DNA of 54,498 nucleotides from Candidatus Latescibacterota bacterium (GCA_021295655.1 JAGWBX010000055.1:1-54498); one strand, 5' to 3'; shown: positions 26,106 through 34,788, counted from the first letter of the stretch. The notes: generated by a model not told the origin, from the letters alone. Program-made: numbers and translations.

Positions 26106-27437
26106 TCAGAATGACTGCAGATCCTGTATCACGAGTCCTGAATATACCTTCGGATAGAAAAAAGTGGATTTGGGAGGCATCCGCTCTCCGGCCAGCACGA
26201 CGTCGCGCAACTGTTTCATGCCGACGGGGTTAAGAAAGAAACCCGCCCGGTCGGGTGCCCCCTTCACCATGTCCAGCACTTCGCGCTCGACCTTTACGAA
26301 CTTCACCCTTTCGCCCTGGGTCAATGTTTCCTGATCCAGATCCAGCACCCTTCCCAGCATCAGTTGCAACAGGCCCGTATCCAGCGCCCGCCAGGCCCCC
26401 GAGTGTTTTCCACGGTCCAGATCGGACGCCCGAACGCCGGGTTTCAAATTCAGGTAATGAACGTCGGAGCACGCGCCGTGGCAGAATCCGAACACGGTCC
26501 CGCATCCGCCGCGCCGTTTCAACTCTCGCAACACCGATTGCGTATCCCTGAAGGGTAACCGCTCGACGTCACACAGTTCCGAAAGTCCCCTGATGAGTTT
26601 TTCGACACCGCCCGCTCCCAGGTCCACGACCACACGGTGAATTGCATTGATGGCCATGCCCTCGGTGTCGTCCATATTCACGAGCGTCTGCATCCGGTAC
26701 CCGTAGGGCTTACCCTGCCAATCCACGCCTTCGGCCGCCGCGCGTTCGTCCCGGTAAACCACCGCGGTTTCGTATCGATGATGCCCGTCTGCTATGAAGA
26801 ACGGCTTGTCGCTCAGCGCATTGGCGACACCGGCTACCCTGGCCCGATCGGTTACCCGCCAGAAGCGGTGCCCGACGCCATCCTCCCCCCGGAACCCGAA
26901 CAGCGGGGACTCGTCCAGTACCGGCGCCACGATTTCCCGCACCTGGCCGCCCGGGTCGGAGTAGAGCGAAAAGATCTGGCCGAAGGCAGCCCGGGTGTGC
27001 CGCATGAGCGCCAGCCGGTCCGCCCTTGGACCCGGCATGGTGTTTTCGTGCGGCAGAATCGCGCCTTCTCCCAATGCGTCCGTACGCACCAGCGCCACGA
27101 TCCCCAGCCGCGTTTTTTCTTGTGTGCCGCTGGGAGTACTGACCTCGAAATCCTGTGCGTAGAGATATATCCCCTCGTCTCGGTCCTGAACGAGGATGCC
27201 CTTTTCAAGCCAGCCTCCATAGGCCTTCGCGGCACGGGTGTAACGGTTCTCTTCGTTCGAATCGCCCGGTTTTTCCTCGCCCCGGATAATCCGCACGATG
27301 TTGTTGGGATGTGCGTCGTACAGTGCCTGCTGCATTGATGCGTCAATCACGTCGTAGGGCGGCGCAACCACGCTTCCAATGTCGCCTATCCTGTCGATTG
27401 CGTACCGGATTCCGCGAAAGGCCCTGATCTCCGCCAT
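26106..27437 (-). CDS. DUF1015-family protein
   Basis: From the ATG at 27437 (GGAGAG upstream) the product is 443 residues and spans the full family. Recognisable blocks are the start IRAFRGIRY, VVAPPYDVID, HPNNIVRIIRGEE, LPHENTMPGPRADRL, the central FFIADGHHRYETAVVYRDE, and the closing PKSTFFYPKVYSGLVIQ. The ADGHHRYETA block is the best candidate active site. The family is widespread but uncharacterised; it is often next to phosphoglycerate-dehydrogenase-like genes, as here, and may act in serine-related metabolism. That link is context only. The gene upstream, a D-2-hydroxyacid dehydrogenase, ends 31 bases before it. Confidence 0.9.
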   Translation of the reverse strand: MAEIRAFRGIRYAIDRIGDIGSVVAPPYDVIDASMQQALYDAHPNNIVRIIRGEEKPGDSNEENRYTRAAKAYGGWLEKGILVQDRDEGIYLYAQDFEVSTPSGTQEKTRLGIVALVRTDALGEGAILPHENTMPGPRADRLALMRHTRAAFGQIFSLYSDPGGQVREIVAPVLDESPLFGFRGEDGVGHRFWRVTDRARVAGVANALSDKPFFIADGHHRYETAVVYRDERAAAEGVDWQGKPYGYRMQTLVNMDDTEGMAINAIHRVVVDLGAGGVEKLIRGLSELCDVERLPFRDTQSVLRELKRRGGCGTVFGFCHGACSDVHYLNLKPGVRASDLDRGKHSGAWRALDTGLLQLMLGRVLDLDQETLTQGERVKFVKVEREVLDMVKGAPDRAGFFLNPVGMKQLRDVVLAGERMPPKSTFFYPKVYSGLVIQDLQSF

Positions 27438-27468
27438 GATCCGTCTCTCCAATTCTGGTTGGTGGATC

Positions 27469-28431
27469 TCACCCGACGCGCCGTTCGAGCGTGGGGTAAC
27501 CCAGGTTCCGGTCCGTCTCGTTCAACAGCGGCTCTCCGGCCATGAACCGTCTCAGGTTCTCGCAGAAAAAGTCAACCGTACGTTGTGGACGGTAGTTCGA
27601 GGCCCCGGCCGAGTGGGTTGTGATGATCACGTTCTCCATCTCCCAGAGCGGGCTGGTGTCCGGCAAGGGTTCAATTTCGAAAACGTCCAGCCCGGCACCG
27701 GCAATTTCGGCTGATCTGAGCGCGTCGACCAGAGCAGCCTCGTCCACAATCGGACCCCGAGCCGTATTGATCAGGAATGCGGAGTTCTTCATCAAGCGGA
27801 ACGCATGACCGTCAATCAACCTCTGCGTCTGCGGCGTATACGGACAGGCGATAAACACCACGTCGGATTCCGCCAGCAAATCATCCAGCCGGTCCGTTTC
27901 CCACAATGCCTCGACGTATTCCGGCTTCTCCGACTGTTGGACGTCCACCGCAAGGATTCGCATTTCGAATCCTTTGGCCAGCCACGCGTACCGCCGCCCG
28001 ATTCCGCCGAAACCGACAATCCCCGCCGTGGCCCCGTAGAGATCCCGGATCGGCGCCCCCTTCCATTCGCCCGCAAGCTGGTTTCTTACGGCCGCGTGCA
28101 GACCGCGGAACAGCGCCGCTGTCAGCGCCCATGCGTGTTCCGCCACCTGGAGGGCGTGCAGCCCGCTGGCGTTGCTAAGCCTGAACCGGCCCTCCCGAAC
28201 GCCGGGAATGTCCATCAGCATGTCCATGCCGGCGCTTGTGGTCTGAATCCACCTGACCTTCCCCGCAGCACGGATGATCTCTTCCGTATACATCCCGAAT
28301 ATCACGTCCGCGTCCCCGACCACGGCGGGAGCTTCTTCCATCGAAGCCATCACCACCTCGGCCCCGGGGGCGGCCCGGCGCACCTGTTCACACAGCGTGC
28401 CGCTAACCGGCGGGCAAAGCACAATCTTCAT
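27469..28431 (-). CDS. D-isomer-specific 2-hydroxyacid dehydrogenase
   Basis: A 320-residue NAD-dependent dehydrogenase. The Rossmann motif GFGGIG is at 140-145, and the catalytic Arg, Glu and His are R225 (NTARGPIVDE), E254 (DVFEIEPL) and H273 (ITTHSAG). It lacks the long C-terminal ACT domain of SerA and is shorter than GyaR types, so glyoxylate/hydroxypyruvate reductase or a related role is more likely than phosphoglycerate dehydrogenase. It probably forms an operon with the DUF1015 gene downstream. No clear promoter was found in the 118-base gap to the divergent MFS gene apart from the MFS promoter. Confidence 0.88.
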   Translation of the reverse strand: MKIVLCPPVSGTLCEQVRRAAPGAEVVMASMEEAPAVVGDADVIFGMYTEEIIRAAGKVRWIQTTSAGMDMLMDIPGVREGRFRLSNASGLHALQVAEHAWALTAALFRGLHAAVRNQLAGEWKGAPIRDLYGATAGIVGFGGIGRRYAWLAKGFEMRILAVDVQQSEKPEYVEALWETDRLDDLLAESDVVFIACPYTPQTQRLIDGHAFRLMKNSAFLINTARGPIVDEAALVDALRSAEIAGAGLDVFEIEPLPDTSPLWEMENVIITTHSAGASNYRPQRTVDFFCENLRRFMAGEPLLNETDRNLGYPTLERRVG

Positions 28432-28502
28432 GGTTTAACCTGCCTTTCCGAACCTGCACAAGGCGTATCGTACGACTGCGCCCGTTCAATCCAAAGCGCT
28501 CC

Positions 28503-28531
28503 TTGACAAAACCCCATCCTCTGGTTAACAT
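28503..28531 (+). promoter_or_regulatory. Sigma70-type promoter of the MFS gene
   Basis: A perfect TTGACA (28503-28508) and TAACAT (28526-28531) are separated by 17 bases. Transcription should start near 28538, giving a short leader to the GTG at 28550 or the ATG at 28568. Confidence 0.65.
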
Positions 28532-28567
28532 ATCCGTCTTCCTGGCCCCGTGTACCCCTCGAACCCA

Positions 28568-29791
28568 ATGACGCTACCCGTCCGCAATCCTCTCATCCTG
28601 CCCGTTTACGTTCCGTCCCTGTTGCTGATGTTCGGCAACGGGATGCTCATCCCAATCCTTCCGCTCTACGCCTGGACCTTCAGCGCGTCGTACGGACTTG
28701 TGGGTGTCGTGCTTGCCGCCGAAGGCGTCGGCAGACTGATAGGCGCACTGCCGGCGGGTATTCTACTCGGCAGGATCGGGCGGAAACCCGCCATGGTCCT
28801 TGGCGTGGGTTGCGTTGCCGTCTCCACGCTGGCGCTGTTCTGGGCGCGCGACCTTTCCGAAGTCGTGTGCTACCGTCTTGTCGCCGGCATCGGCGGTTCC
28901 CTGTGGCATCTCTCGTGCCACGCATACCTGACGGACGCCGCACCCGTCTTTCATCGGGGACGGGCACTCTCAATCTTCGGGGGTATTCACCGTATCGGGA
29001 CCTTCGCGGGTCCGGCAGCCGGCGGGGCGCTCGCCCAAACCTTCAGTCTGGAAGCCCCATTCCTGGTGTTTGGGGGCCTGGCAACCGCCGTCGCATTCAT
29101 TGCCGTTGCGAAGTTTGAATCCGAAGCGTCGCCCGGGGTCCGGCAGGTCCGTGCGGGACATTGGAAACCCCTTCTGGCGATTTTCAAATCGCACTTTCGA
29201 GAGTTGGCAACCGCAGGATCCGGACAACTCTTTGCCCAGACCATCCGAGCCGGGCGCCACGTTGTTGTACCCCTGTATGCGGCCGATGTGATTGGTCTGG
29301 ACGTTCAGGCCATCGGGTGGATCATTTCCATTTCCGCGCTGGTCGATATGTCTCTCTTCTACCCGGCCGGTCATATTATGGACCGATTCGGAAGAAAGTT
29401 CGCGATGGTACCCTGTTTCCTGATCCAGGCGATCGCTATGGCCGCCATACCCTTCACTCACAGTTTTGCCGGGCTGCTTCTGGCGACGACGCTTCTGGGC
29501 ATGGGAAACGGTATCGGCTCCGGTTCCATGATGACGCTCGGCGCGGACCTTGCGCCCCGAGATTCCATCGGTGAGTTTCTTGGGGCCTGGCGCCTGGTTG
29601 GCGATACGGGCCATATGGGCGCGCCTCTTGTGATTGGAGGCATCGCCGACCTGCTGGGACTTTCCCCTGCGACCTTTGCAATCGCCGGATTCGGCTTGCT
29701 CGCCGCAGGGACTTTTGCGTTCCTGGTACCCGAAACCCTCACGAGCGGCGCATCTCCCGAAAGTTCTCAGCGTGGCGGGGAGATCGAATGA
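28568..29791 (+). CDS. MFS transporter
   Basis: From the ATG at 28568 the product has 407 residues with about twelve hydrophobic segments. The loop 2-3 signature of the major facilitator superfamily is seen as GRIGRKP, repeated in the second half as DRFGRK. An early FGNGMLIPILPLYAW segment and GNGIGSGSMMTLGADLAP are typical of drug:H+ antiporter or multidrug-type MFS members, but no substrate can be named. A GTG at 28550 would add six residues; neither start has a strong ribosome-binding site, so translation may be leader-poor from the nearby promoter. Confidence 0.87.
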   Translation: MTLPVRNPLILPVYVPSLLLMFGNGMLIPILPLYAWTFSASYGLVGVVLAAEGVGRLIGALPAGILLGRIGRKPAMVLGVGCVAVSTLALFWARDLSEVVCYRLVAGIGGSLWHLSCHAYLTDAAPVFHRGRALSIFGGIHRIGTFAGPAAGGALAQTFSLEAPFLVFGGLATAVAFIAVAKFESEASPGVRQVRAGHWKPLLAIFKSHFRELATAGSGQLFAQTIRAGRHVVVPLYAADVIGLDVQAIGWIISISALVDMSLFYPAGHIMDRFGRKFAMVPCFLIQAIAMAAIPFTHSFAGLLLATTLLGMGNGIGSGSMMTLGADLAPRDSIGEFLGAWRLVGDTGHMGAPLVIGGIADLLGLSPATFAIAGFGLLAAGTFAFLVPETLTSGASPESSQRGGEIE

Positions 29792-29912
29792 CCTGACTCG
29801 CAAAAAAAAACGCGCCCCCGGAGGCACGGGTACTCAGAAGACGTTTCAAATGCTCGGCGCCGGATGCGGAGCCGTGAACCGGGTTTTCCTGGATGCCTGC
29901 GGGCTGATTCAA

Positions 29913-29941
29913 TTGACAACTCCCCTGTCGTCCGTTAGATT
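29913..29941 (+). promoter_or_regulatory. Sigma70-type promoter of the small membrane protein gene
   Basis: TTGACA (29913-29918) and TAGATT (29936-29941) with a 17-base spacer, 50 bases before the small gene and about 120 after the MFS stop. Confidence 0.6.
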
Positions 29942-29990
29942 TCCCGAGACGGACTCCTGCGATCCACGATCGGAAAGAGAGGCGGATCCG

Positions 29991-30191
29991 ATGGCCAGAG
30001 AAAGTATTATTGCGGGCATCTGCCTGTTGATCACCCTGGTGCTGATGTGGCTTGTGGATCATCCGGACAAGGTTCTTGGCACCGCTTTCCTGGGTATCGT
30101 CTTCTGCGTCTTTATTCTGGTCGCTCGCCTGAAGGGCCGAAGCGGCTCCCGGACGACCCGGATGATACGAAAACCGCCGGATCGAAAATAA
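29991..30191 (+). CDS. Small two-helix membrane protein, hypothetical
   Basis: A 66-residue product: residues 5-22 (SIIAGICLLITLVLMWLV) and 30-46 (GTAFLGIVFCVFILVAR) are hydrophobic and separated by a short polar turn DHPDK; the tail (47-66) is strongly basic and should face the cytoplasm. AGAGAGGCGG precedes the ATG at 29991 and a clear promoter lies upstream, which makes it more than a chance frame. I recognise no family. It may be co-transcribed with the glycosyltransferase gene 36 bases downstream, and a role as its membrane partner is a guess. Confidence 0.6.
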   Translation: MARESIIAGICLLITLVLMWLVDHPDKVLGTAFLGIVFCVFILVARLKGRSGSRTTRMIRKPPDRK

Positions 30192-30227
30192 ACCCCTCTC
30201 AACCCATCCTGAACCGACATTCCCGCC

Positions 30228-30950
30228 ATGCGCGCCCCACCCAGGATTTCCGTGGTCATTCCGGTTTTTAACGAGCAGGATGCCATTCAGAATGTACTGT
30301 CCGATATTCCGAGCCATCTCAATGCAGACGTGGTGGTGGTTGACAATGGCTCCACCGACCGAACGGTCGACCTGGCCAGGCGGATGGGCGCCCGAATCGT
30401 ATACGAACATCGAAGGGGATACGGCTGGGCTTGCCTGGCGGGCATCGACGCCCTGAAGAACCCCGATATCGTGGTATTCCTGGACGGCGATTACAGTGAC
30501 TTTCCCGATGAGATGACGCTTCTGGTGAAGCCGATCGTCGAGGGACGCGCGGACCTTGTGATCGGGTCGCGCATACTCGGCAACCGGGAGGCGGGCGCGC
30601 TGCTTCCCCAGGCCCGTTTCGGCAACTGGCTGGCAACGTGGCTCATCCGCCGTCTGTTTGACGCCCGCTTCACCGACCTCGGGCCATTCCGCGCCGTAAC
30701 GTATCCGGCACTGTTACGGCTGGAAATGACGGACAAGACTTTCGGTTGGACCGTGGAGATGCAGGTAAAGGCAGCGCGGATGAGATTGAGGTCTCTCGAA
30801 GTACCGGTAAGCTACAGACGACGAATCGGCGTTTCCAAGATCACCGGAACCATCAGCGGCACGATCCGGGCGGGCTGGAAGATTCTTTATACGATCTTCA
30901 AGTTCAGACTACGGAAAACGCCTCGATCCACGCCGCCCGCCGCGCGTTGA
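30228..30950 (+). CDS. GT2-family glycosyltransferase (DPM1/UGP-type)
   Basis: A 240-residue GT-A enzyme: ISVVIPVFNEQDAI at the start, VVVDNGSTD (37-44), and the metal-binding DGDYSDFPDEM at 86-96 where the aspartates hold the sugar nucleotide. IGSRILGN and the conserved GPFRAVTYPALLRL block match dolichyl/polyprenyl-phosphate sugar transferases. There is no multi-span C-terminal membrane domain; a single amphipathic or hydrophobic stretch (GWKILYTIFKFRLRK) could attach it to the membrane. It probably makes a polyprenyl-phosphate sugar or a similar precursor. It follows the small membrane protein gene. Confidence 0.85.
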   Translation: MRAPPRISVVIPVFNEQDAIQNVLSDIPSHLNADVVVVDNGSTDRTVDLARRMGARIVYEHRRGYGWACLAGIDALKNPDIVVFLDGDYSDFPDEMTLLVKPIVEGRADLVIGSRILGNREAGALLPQARFGNWLATWLIRRLFDARFTDLGPFRAVTYPALLRLEMTDKTFGWTVEMQVKAARMRLRSLEVPVSYRRRIGVSKITGTISGTIRAGWKILYTIFKFRLRKTPRSTPPAAR

Positions 30951-30955
30951 AACGG

Positions 30956-30988
30956 TCTCGCCTGCAGAGCGACTTTATCAACGGACTG
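30956..30988 (-). repeat. Repeat B, copy 3
   Basis: Read on the minus strand: CAGTCCGTTGATAAAGTCG, then CTCTGCAGGCGAGA. It nearly equals the copy at 23533-23565. It fills the 38-base gap between the convergent glycosyltransferase and zapA genes and ends exactly one base before the zapA stop codon. Confidence 0.65.
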
Positions 30989-31300
30989 CTATGCGCCGCC
31001 ATCCTCATCGTCCAGCAGCCTTGTCAGGCGCGCGGCCACCTGCTCGACCTGCCGTCCTGCCGCTTCCCGCCCCGTCCGGTACTTCAGCAGCCTGTCGGCG
31101 ATGTCCAACGCCGCGATGATGGCTATTTTTGTGGGTTCGGCCAGTTTCTGCTGTGACGCGATCTCCTTCATTCGGCGATCGACCAGCTCAGCCACGCGGT
31201 GGGTGTACTCGGACGACTCCCGACTCTGAACAGGGTATTGACGCCCATAGATCGTAACAGATGTGGTCTCACCACGGTTGAGGCCGTCCGTCAGTAACAT
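30989..31300 (-). CDS. zapA: Cell division protein ZapA
   Basis: A 103-residue ZapA-family protein. The globular N-terminal part includes SVTIYGRQYPVQSRES and EYTHRVAELVDRRMKEIA, and the IAALDIADRLLKYR stretch leads into a coiled coil to the C-terminus. ZapA crosslinks FtsZ filaments at midcell. GAGGAGG precedes the ATG. It lies downstream of nadD and a small unknown gene on the same strand, so the unit bamD-nadD-unknown-zapA may be one transcript. Length and order are usual for the family. Confidence 0.85.
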   Translation of the reverse strand: MLLTDGLNRGETTSVTIYGRQYPVQSRESSEYTHRVAELVDRRMKEIASQQKLAEPTKIAIIAALDIADRLLKYRTGREAAGRQVEQVAARLTRLLDDEDGGA

Positions 31301-31456
31301 CCTGCCTCCTCGCCTGTGAGCGGCACTTTAAGACACCCGATGCCTGCGCTTCCATCTCCATCCAACAGGACAAGGGTTCCGTTCCCGGTCGGCAACGCGA
31401 CGCCATGCCAGCAGAGCGGAAATCCTCTGGTACATTCTGTACCGAAGGCGCCGAAG

Positions 31457-31723
31457 TCAGATCTTGTCCGCGCCTTCGAGCGGATCCACACGTACCACGC
31501 CGTCCGTTGCGGGCACCATGACCTCGACGACCCATCCGTCCACGTCCTTGCCCATTACCCGAATCCGCTTGGGGATTCGGCGCAATACCGTCGCGTCTTT
31601 GGAAACCCTGGCGAATGCGTGATATTTTTCGTCGTCCATACAGAAATACCGCTGGACTCGTCCTTCGGGCTTTCCGCCCAATTGTGCGCTTCCGTGTGTC
31701 TGATCCTCCGATGGCTCGGCCAT
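31457..31723 (-). CDS. Hypothetical protein between nadD and zapA
   Basis: An 88-residue frame starting MAEPSEDQTHGSAQ 15 bases after the nadD stop. The first 28 residues look disordered; the rest (MDDEKYHAFARVSKDATVLRRIPKRIRVMGKDVDGWVVEVMVP) alternates hydrophobic and charged residues as in a small beta-rich domain. No family is recognised and the ribosome-binding site is poor, so an internal start at M29 is possible. The 156 bases between it and zapA hold no clear gene. Its position within a housekeeping unit suggests it is real. Confidence 0.45.
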   Translation of the reverse strand: MAEPSEDQTHGSAQLGGKPEGRVQRYFCMDDEKYHAFARVSKDATVLRRIPKRIRVMGKDVDGWVVEVMVPATDGVVRVDPLEGADKI

Positions 31724-31738
31724 TGGCTGCTCGCTTTT

Positions 31739-32326
31739 CTATCGGTAGAGGCGGTGTATTTCGACAAATCGAGCAACGCTGTCCGGAACCCAGAACCGAA
31801 TGGGCAAACCCATACGAACACGGGCCCGGACCTGTGTGGAGGAGATTTCGAGAAGCGGGGAATCCAGAAAACACATCCGTGCGGCTATTCGTTCATCTAT
31901 ATCGTCCGGCAGAAACCCCGGCCGGCCCATAACCGTAACGCGGGCGAGGTCCAGAACGCCCTCAGGGTCGCACCACGTGGACATTTCCAATGCACTGTCC
32001 ACGCCAATGATCAGATTTAATTCAGTTCCCGAACCCAGTTTGCATTGGAGTTGTCTGAGCGTCTCGACGGTATACGACTTGCCGGTTCGTTCCAGTTCAA
32101 TCCGGCACAGTTCAAACCGGGGCTGTCCGTCAAGTGCGAGCGCCACCATACCGGCGCGTACTTCCGCCGACGCCAAGTCGGCGACCCTCTTGTGGGGAGG
32201 GTCCGCCGACGGAACGAACAGAACCTTATCCAGACGACGCCTTGCCAACGCCTCCTGTGCCATAATCAGATGGCCGAGATGAATCGGATCGAACGTTCCG
32301 CCAAGAATGCCGATCCTGCCGTCCAT
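31739..32326 (-). CDS. nadD: Nicotinate-nucleotide adenylyltransferase
   Basis: A 195-residue NadD that transfers AMP from ATP to nicotinate mononucleotide in NAD synthesis. The nucleotidyltransferase motif GGTFDPIHLGH is at 9-19, followed by the PSADPPHK substrate loop and a C-terminal ISSTQVRARV, the second ATP-binding motif (ISSTxVR). LIIGVDSALEMSTW is the usual GxD block. It starts six bases after the bamD stop, consistent with co-transcription. Confidence 0.95.
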   Translation of the reverse strand: MDGRIGILGGTFDPIHLGHLIMAQEALARRRLDKVLFVPSADPPHKRVADLASAEVRAGMVALALDGQPRFELCRIELERTGKSYTVETLRQLQCKLGSGTELNLIIGVDSALEMSTWCDPEGVLDLARVTVMGRPGFLPDDIDERIAARMCFLDSPLLEISSTQVRARVRMGLPIRFWVPDSVARFVEIHRLYR

Positions 32327-32332
32327 TACGCC

Positions 32333-33154
32333 TCACCGGGAATTAGCGGCGCTGGAGCCGTCTGTCTTCTCCACTGGCTTTCGCGGTTCGTCTTCCTGCT
32401 CGGCCCGGGTTTTCTCAATCTGGCGTACCTCTTCCGCAATGTCCTGTTTGAGTTCATCCTGAACGCCATCCGCGGCCAGGAGCCTCAATATCTCAAGCGC
32501 TTCGTCCAGCGCTCCCAGGCGATGTTTCGTCCGCGCCAGTAGAAAACGCGCTCTCGATACGAGCGCGGTGTCGTCGAATTCCTTCAGGACAATCTCGCAA
32601 TAACGCCCGGCGGAGTCATACATATCCCACTGAATGTAGTTCTCGGCGACCATGAGTTTTTTCCGCGCCAACTTCGTTCGAAGTTCAAGGATTCTATCAC
32701 GGGTGCCAGGTACGAGATCGCTGTCGGGAAAATCCTCGATAAACCGTTCAAATTCCCTGATGGCCTTGTGGGTCTCGTCCTGGTCGTGGTGGATTCCCCG
32801 GGACTGTCGATAGTAACACACCCCGATCTGATACCTCGCCTGATCGACAAACGGACTGGTCGGAAATTCGTTCAGCAGTCGCTCGAACTCAAATACAGCG
32901 GTTACGTAGTCCTTGTCGCACAGATATGCGAAACCCAATTTATATTGGGCGCGATCGACCAGATGGGATCCGGGAAAATCCGAAAGCAGATTGCGGAGCA
33001 GCCTCTGTGCCTCCCAGCAATTCTTCTTCTCCAGTTCCTGGTTCGCCCTTTCCAGATAAAGGTCCGCGCTGGGGTGGCGATACCTGTTCTGCGCGCATCC
33101 GGCCAGTGCCAGCAGGCATAGAGAACACAGAACAAAGACACTCCGATTCAACAT
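32333..33154 (-). CDS. bamD: Outer membrane assembly lipoprotein BamD
   Basis: From the ATG at 33154 the product is 273 residues. A lipoprotein signal peptide ends in LALAGC with the lipidated cysteine at 20. Tetratricopeptide-like repeats follow (LYLERANQELEKKNCWEAQRLL, YKLGFAYLCDKDY, YQIGVCYYRQSRG), matching BamD/YfiO of the beta-barrel assembly machinery. The last 35 residues are charged and probably disordered. The frame is open for a further 147 codons upstream, but that part has no family likeness; a promoter lies just before 33154, which settles the start. Confidence 0.9.
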   Translation of the reverse strand: MLNRSVFVLCSLCLLALAGCAQNRYRHPSADLYLERANQELEKKNCWEAQRLLRNLLSDFPGSHLVDRAQYKLGFAYLCDKDYVTAVFEFERLLNEFPTSPFVDQARYQIGVCYYRQSRGIHHDQDETHKAIREFERFIEDFPDSDLVPGTRDRILELRTKLARKKLMVAENYIQWDMYDSAGRYCEIVLKEFDDTALVSRARFLLARTKHRLGALDEALEILRLLAADGVQDELKQDIAEEVRQIEKTRAEQEDEPRKPVEKTDGSSAANSR

Positions 33155-33169
33155 ACCCGTACCTATCGT

Positions 33170-33198
33170 GCAATAACAGAAAATCGGGGCCGTGTCAA
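33170..33198 (-). promoter_or_regulatory. Sigma70-type promoter of bamD
   Basis: On the minus strand TTGACA (33198-33193) and TATTGC (33175-33170) are 17 bases apart. The predicted start near 33163 leaves a leader of about ten bases before the bamD ATG, including the AGGTACGGG site. Confidence 0.6.
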
Positions 33199-33698
33199 TC
33201 CCAACCCCGAACGGTCGGCGCAAACGGCTACCCGGAAACCGGTGCGTCTTCGAGTAGCGCATTCCATGGAGCCATTCGATACAACCGATGCCCCTACCTT
33301 TGACTCTGGAAACCCGCGGACGGTTCCGAACAAAAACCTCAGGGAAACGCTCCCGCACCGCCAGGCCTCGAACACGGAAAACCATTGTACCTGTGCCGTT
33401 TTCGTTTGCAGACCGAAAAAACTTAACCAAACGCCACAGGCAAGTCAAGGAAATACAATGAGAAGCTGCTCTCAAATATCCGGTGCGTTCCCGAGCGCTA
33501 TCGCAAGAGCAACGGACAAGGGGGGGGAAATCCGCCTGTGAATGGCGCGCAAGCGCCGCCTCGGCCTCGTCAGACGGATGGGTTTGACCAGTCACGACCG
33601 GCGATTTTGCAGCGACACGAAGAACACTGGGGATTTCAAGTCAGCTTCACGGGTCCGTATGCTTCGGCAGCACCGGAGGGAGTTCGTTCAGGTTCGAC
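33199..33698. other. Intergenic stretch without recognised gene
   Basis: These 500 bases lie between the bamD and rbsK promoters. Open frames are present, but none has a likely start site, codon pattern or family likeness. I see no RNA gene or repeat here. Confidence 0.5.
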
Positions 33699-33727
33699 TT
33701 GACGAGCGCGGCCCGGTCGGGTTAACT
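33699..33727 (+). promoter_or_regulatory. Probable promoter of rbsK
   Basis: TTGACG (33699-33704) and TTAACT (33722-33727) are 17 bases apart, about 130 bases before the ribokinase start. A good AGGAGG with an ATG at 33774 follows, but that frame differs from rbsK. Confidence 0.45.
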
Positions 33728-33858
33728 TGCATTCCGTTTTGAATTGGCTTCGGAGGCGGTCAGGAGGGGACGGATGAGGCCAGGCGCACACCCTCGCGCA
33801 TCCCTGCCGTTGCCGCTGTCCGGCTCGCCGTTCTTCGACCGTTTCGGAGATCACCATC

Positions 33859-34788
33859 GTGTCCCGTTCGCGCGTTCTGGTTATTGGCAGTTCCAATACG
33901 GACCTGATCGTTCAATCGGAGCGCCTGCCGAGGCCCGGCCAAACCGTAATGGCGGATACGTTTTCGACCCTGCCAGGGGGCAAGGGCGCAAATCAGGCGG
34001 TAGCCGCATCTCGCGCAGGCGCGGATGTTTCCTTCGTCGCGAGGATCGGGGCCGATGCATTCGGCCTGCAGGCCCTGTGCTGCCTCGAGGCGGAGGGCAT
34101 CGACACCACATTTGTCTTGAGAGATCCGGATCTGCCTTCGGGGATTGCCTCGATCCTGGTGGACGGAAGGGGTGAGAACGTCATCGCGGTGGTTCCGGGC
34201 GCCAACGCCGCCCTCTCCCCTGTTCAGATCGACGCCGCCGCTTCTCTTTTCGAACGCGTTTCCATTTGCCTGCTTCAGCTTGAAACGCCATTGCCGACGG
34301 TTCTGCATGCGGCGGGACTCGCGAAAGAACACGGCGTCCCGGTGATACTCAATCCTGCGCCCGGGCGGGAGCTGCCACCGCAGCTGCTTTCCGGCCTGTT
34401 TCTGCTGACGCCGAATGAAACGGAGACCGAGATACTGACCGGCATTCTGCCGGATACCGAGAAAACGGCGCGCCGGGCTGCGAACATCCTGATGGACCGC
34501 GGCGTGCGCAACGTCATTATCACCCTTGGCGCGCGCGGTGCGCTCGTGGCGACGGTTCGTGAAACCGTAATCGTCCCCGCGCCAACGGTCGACGCCCGCG
34601 ACACCACGGGCGCCGGAGATGCCTTCAACGGCGCTCTCGCCGCAGCACTCGGCCAGTCCCGGCCGCTCGCGGACGCAGTCGCCTTTGCCAACTGCGCGGG
34701 CGCACTCGCGGTTACCCGGGTAGGCGCACAGTCCGCGCTGCCGCGTGAAACACGGATCCGGGCCCTCATGGACCCGCAGCCGCAATGA
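33859..34788 (+). CDS. rbsK: Ribokinase
   Basis: A 309-residue PfkB-family kinase, close to ribokinase in length and motifs. The substrate-binding segment is GSSNTDLIV (10-18) and GGKGANQAVAA (40-50); the C-terminal signature DTTGAGDAFNG (248-258) has the catalytic base D254 and the anion hole. PNETE at about 190 is also ribokinase-like. It phosphorylates D-ribose or a similar sugar at O5. The start is GTG 33859 with GGAG upstream. There is no ribose transporter or regulator beside it, so it is probably expressed alone. Confidence 0.88.
   Translation: MSRSRVLVIGSSNTDLIVQSERLPRPGQTVMADTFSTLPGGKGANQAVAASRAGADVSFVARIGADAFGLQALCCLEAEGIDTTFVLRDPDLPSGIASILVDGRGENVIAVVPGANAALSPVQIDAAASLFERVSICLLQLETPLPTVLHAAGLAKEHGVPVILNPAPGRELPPQLLSGLFLLTPNETETEILTGILPDTEKTARRAANILMDRGVRNVIITLGARGALVATVRETVIVPAPTVDARDTTGAGDAFNGALAAALGQSRPLADAVAFANCAGALAVTRVGAQSALPRETRIRALMDPQPQ

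Noticed and set aside
31291-31491. 66-residue minus-strand frame before zapA
   Set aside because: It overlaps the zapA start and its Shine-Dalgarno site, has no start site of its own and no recognisable family.
33301-33500. tRNA-like stretches
   Set aside because: No cloverleaf with a proper anticodon arm and TTC loop could be built here or at other GTTCGA sites in the window.
33542-33858. Small frames between the rbsK promoter and gene
   Set aside because: No likely start site for most, no family likeness and inconsistent phase with rbsK; only the ATG at 33774 was kept as a minor finding.
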